Assembly: GCA_914767715.1 (NCBI GenBank)
Contig: OU612070.1
Span: 10,807,501 to 10,871,500 of the forward strand
DNA: 64,000 bases
Source: Membranipora membranacea
Taxonomy: Eukaryota > Bryozoa > Gymnolaemata > Cheilostomatida > Membraniporidae
Direction: 5' to 3'
Below are positions 61,625 through 64,000 of this stretch, in pieces. A program made the translations under genes and the position numbers. Each line of letters starts with the position of its first letter. Position 1 is the first letter of the stretch. Below the pieces are notes generated by a model, which had not been told where the DNA came from, did no database searches, and saw nothing but the letters and a program-made list of their open reading frames with translations.

Positions 61625-64000
61625 GTGAGTTTTACATTATATAATATCACCATAAACGTATAAATATAAATGTATTTATGTTTATGATTATCACGTAGCA
61701 TTCCACAGACCGTCGGGTTGCGTGACAAGGTAATTTTTTAAGGAATGTGTGATTTAATTTTATTTTCACCATGTATCATAGCCGTCTCACTACCATATAG
61801 ATGCTCATATTACTGGGCAGGTTTTCACCACAATCTGTTTGATTTTTCCAAATTTTAGAGTTTTCTCCCCTCTGATATTTTTCCTCCAAAGTCACTCCTA
61901 TCAGGGTTCCGTTCTCCCTGCTCCTATGTTGCTTCCTCCAACGAATTAAGATATTACCGCTTTTCCCTATACCTACCACCTCATATCAGTCTACCTTTAG
62001 CCTTGTCATGCAGCTATTTTGGTTTAGAGAGCAAATCCATACACTCAAGCCAATTATGTAGCTGCGTCACAAGGCTAGTCTAACTTCACTTTCGTCATGT
62101 CACTAAAATACAGATTCGCATCCATGATTTGACTGGTCATACCGCATAAGAAACCTTCAGATAACCTCTCGCCCTTTCACTTGCTATGTTTACAAATGCT
62201 CCCATTTTGTCATGGTTGAATTAGGATAATTGAACAGTTACAATGCCTCTAATTCATGAAATCTAATCTTGATGCCAGACTCATTATGTAAGCAAGTTGC
62301 CCAATCTCCAATCAGGTATACATGTATCCATACAATTTTTAATCTTTGTTTGTATTATTTCTAAGACCCCACAATAGAGTTACATTTTGACATCACTTTA
62401 GATTGCTCAATACTTCCTCGTTGCTCAAGTGCTATTATGTCCACATTAAACTAGGGAAAATATTTTGTTTTGTGAGTGGGCTCACATTGAGGAAAATTTA
62501 AAACGGTAAAATCCCCCTTTTCCCACTCCCTCTTTATTTACAAAGCAAAGTGTACTTTTTGGAAGCAAAGTGTGACCAATCTCTGGGAAAGACAATTCCA
62601 CTTGCTTATTACTATTTTCTACATAAGTGTAACATAAATAAAACCTCCTACATATAGATTACAGTTATGGGTATGGATGGTATGATACATAGTTAAAGCA
62701 CTAATAATGGAAGCCTTCCATGAGTAAATGCACCGGTTGAACATTCTTTTTATACAAAATAAATCTAGAATCAAACGTTAGCTCTTGACAGTTATGAGAA
62801 TGATGTATAATGCATATGATTGTATGAAAAAAAAAGTTGATTAACTAGAGCAGAAGTTTACTGATATGGCAACAGATCTAACTTTACTGGTGACAACCAT
62901 GTTTTAACTCTTCTGAGCATTAACTCAGTAACCATCATCGGCGACCTTGACCCCTAAATGACCTTCAATCAGACTGACTGGTGTCATTTGGGCTGGTTGT
63001 TGTTATTATTGAACGGCCATCTTTTGTTTGGTCCTTGGTTCTGATTGGCTGAATTTGATGGAGGTGACAGACGAAGTGGTCCAGGTTGGGCATAACTGTT
63101 TATTCTGGAGTCAGGTGGAGTTGGGTTCGTGTGTGTACCACTGTGAACAAAGAAAAAAAGGGACTAAATTCAAAGTCCCTTGCATGTTTCTCATAATTCA
63201 ACAACATCTACTCCTATATCAGGGTCAACTTAATTCTACAACAATGTCTAGAATGTCTATAACGTCTACATCAACGTCATAACTTGCATGCAGAAATTTT
63301 CAAAAGCGTCCTTTATATAAGGTTAGAATAACAAGGGGCAACCAATTTTTTCTTGGAATCTTATCAGTACAATATGGAAAACAGCCATTGTATGTGAAGA
63401 TTGAAAAAAATATGACCGCCATTTTTCAGTCATGCAAGAGTCAACAAACAAAGGCAGACTATCGATTTCCAAAAAATATTTGAACAAGATTAAGCTCTTA
63501 TAATTTTTTATTGTTTAAGGACTTCCTTCTTAGTAAATGACCTTCTTATTATTACTGGTCACCTGTTTACAGCGTAATAAATAGCTAGATGTTGTGCAAA
63601 TTTTCACATGAGAGCTGGGAAGAATGACGTGTATACCCCATGACTGTTTGCTTCGTTCACATTTAGGGATTGGCGCTTCTGTTTTGTTTATACAATGACC
63701 TACCTGCAGTCAATTTAATAATCTATACAGAAATTTTCAAGGCTTGACATACCTTAGCTCAAAACTTTCTTGGAGGCTTGCATTTGAGACCCTGTTGGAA
63801 GAATCTGAGCTACCTCCCGTACCGGCACTCGATGAGCTTGCAAAATCTAAATAAAGATGAAAACCTTGTTGCATGATTGTGAAACAGACAAAAATAGCAA
63901 CATGGTCATCAGTTATCTCTTGTAACAATTTATTACTTGAGAGGGGGAACTCCTCCAAGCTTTTGACATAGTTGAGTCATCAGCATTCAGCCATCTTGTG
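61625..64000. other. Right end: pecanex intron, downstream exons not resolved
   Basis: The last clear pecanex exon ends in phase 1 at 61624 with GTGAGT. No convincing next exon is seen before the window ends. One candidate exon, of uncertain strand, lies at 63753-63846. Confidence 0.45.
63753..63846 (-). other. Possible exon of uncertain strand
   Basis: On the minus strand, 94 nt are bounded by a good acceptor (TTTATTTAG) and donor (AAGGTATGT). They read in one open frame as a Ser-rich segment beginning FASSSSAGTGGSSDSS. On the plus strand the same stretch is also open, after an acceptor-like ACCTTAG, in the phase pecanex would need. Either it belongs to a minus-strand gene inside the pecanex intron, or it is chance. 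Confidence 0.25.

Noticed and set aside
63028-63282. 84-codon frame as a possible next pecanex exon
   Set aside because: No acceptor/donor pair in the phase needed after 61624, and no recognisable pecanex sequence.

Overview
This is a piece of nuclear genome from an animal, most likely a marine invertebrate. The genes are split by many short-to-medium GT-AG introns, the DNA is AT-rich, intergenic and intronic space is full of small palindromic elements, and the proteins are clearly metazoan: calcineurin B, eEF1-gamma, a mixed-lineage kinase and pecanex. Nothing fixes the phylum. The calcineurin B N-terminus ([10 protein letters not shown]) differs from the vertebrate form. I rebuilt the exon chains by hand, checking both splice sites and reading phase at every junction.

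Layout, left to right: (1) 3123-7705, minus: a secreted pentraxin-like protein with a Cys-rich PAN/apple-like tail (7 exons, 399 aa). (2) 8020-8750, minus: a 5'-truncated LINE tail. (3) 9576-12323, minus: calcineurin subunit B, complete (6 coding exons, 170 aa, start codon alone in exon 1). (4) 14623-19255, plus: eEF1-gamma, complete (9 exons, 425 aa), head to head with calcineurin B and preceded by a TATA box and a TOP-like pyrimidine tract. (5) 22196-44508, minus: a mixed-lineage MAP3K (13 coding exons, 1202 aa: SH3, kinase, coiled coil, CRIB-like motif, long disordered tail). (6) 46594-61624 and beyond, plus: the N-terminal part of a pecanex homologue (15 exons, 886 aa seen), head to head with the kinase; it runs off the right edge.

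The most striking finding is inside eEF1-gamma. Six of its eight introns carry what look like snoRNA genes. Introns 4, 7 and 8 hold three copies of a C/D-box snoRNA whose guide is complementary over 14 nt to a conserved large-subunit rRNA segment. The predicted target is the adenosine equivalent to yeast 25S A2220, which makes it snR47/U36-like. Introns 3, 5 and 6 hold three copies of an H/ACA-type RNA with matching H and ACA boxes. Intron 8 also holds a dead copy of the end of exon 7, showing that at least one snoRNA copy arose by duplication of an exon-intron block.

The second notable structure is in the kinase gene. The 5' splice site after exon 8 is repeated ten times as a 17-bp tandem array, so ten consecutive donor-like sites are present and only the exon-proximal one is seen to keep the frame without a stop. 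Elsewhere there are several near-perfect palindromes (MITE-like), two of which share the same terminal sequence although they are about 34 kb apart.
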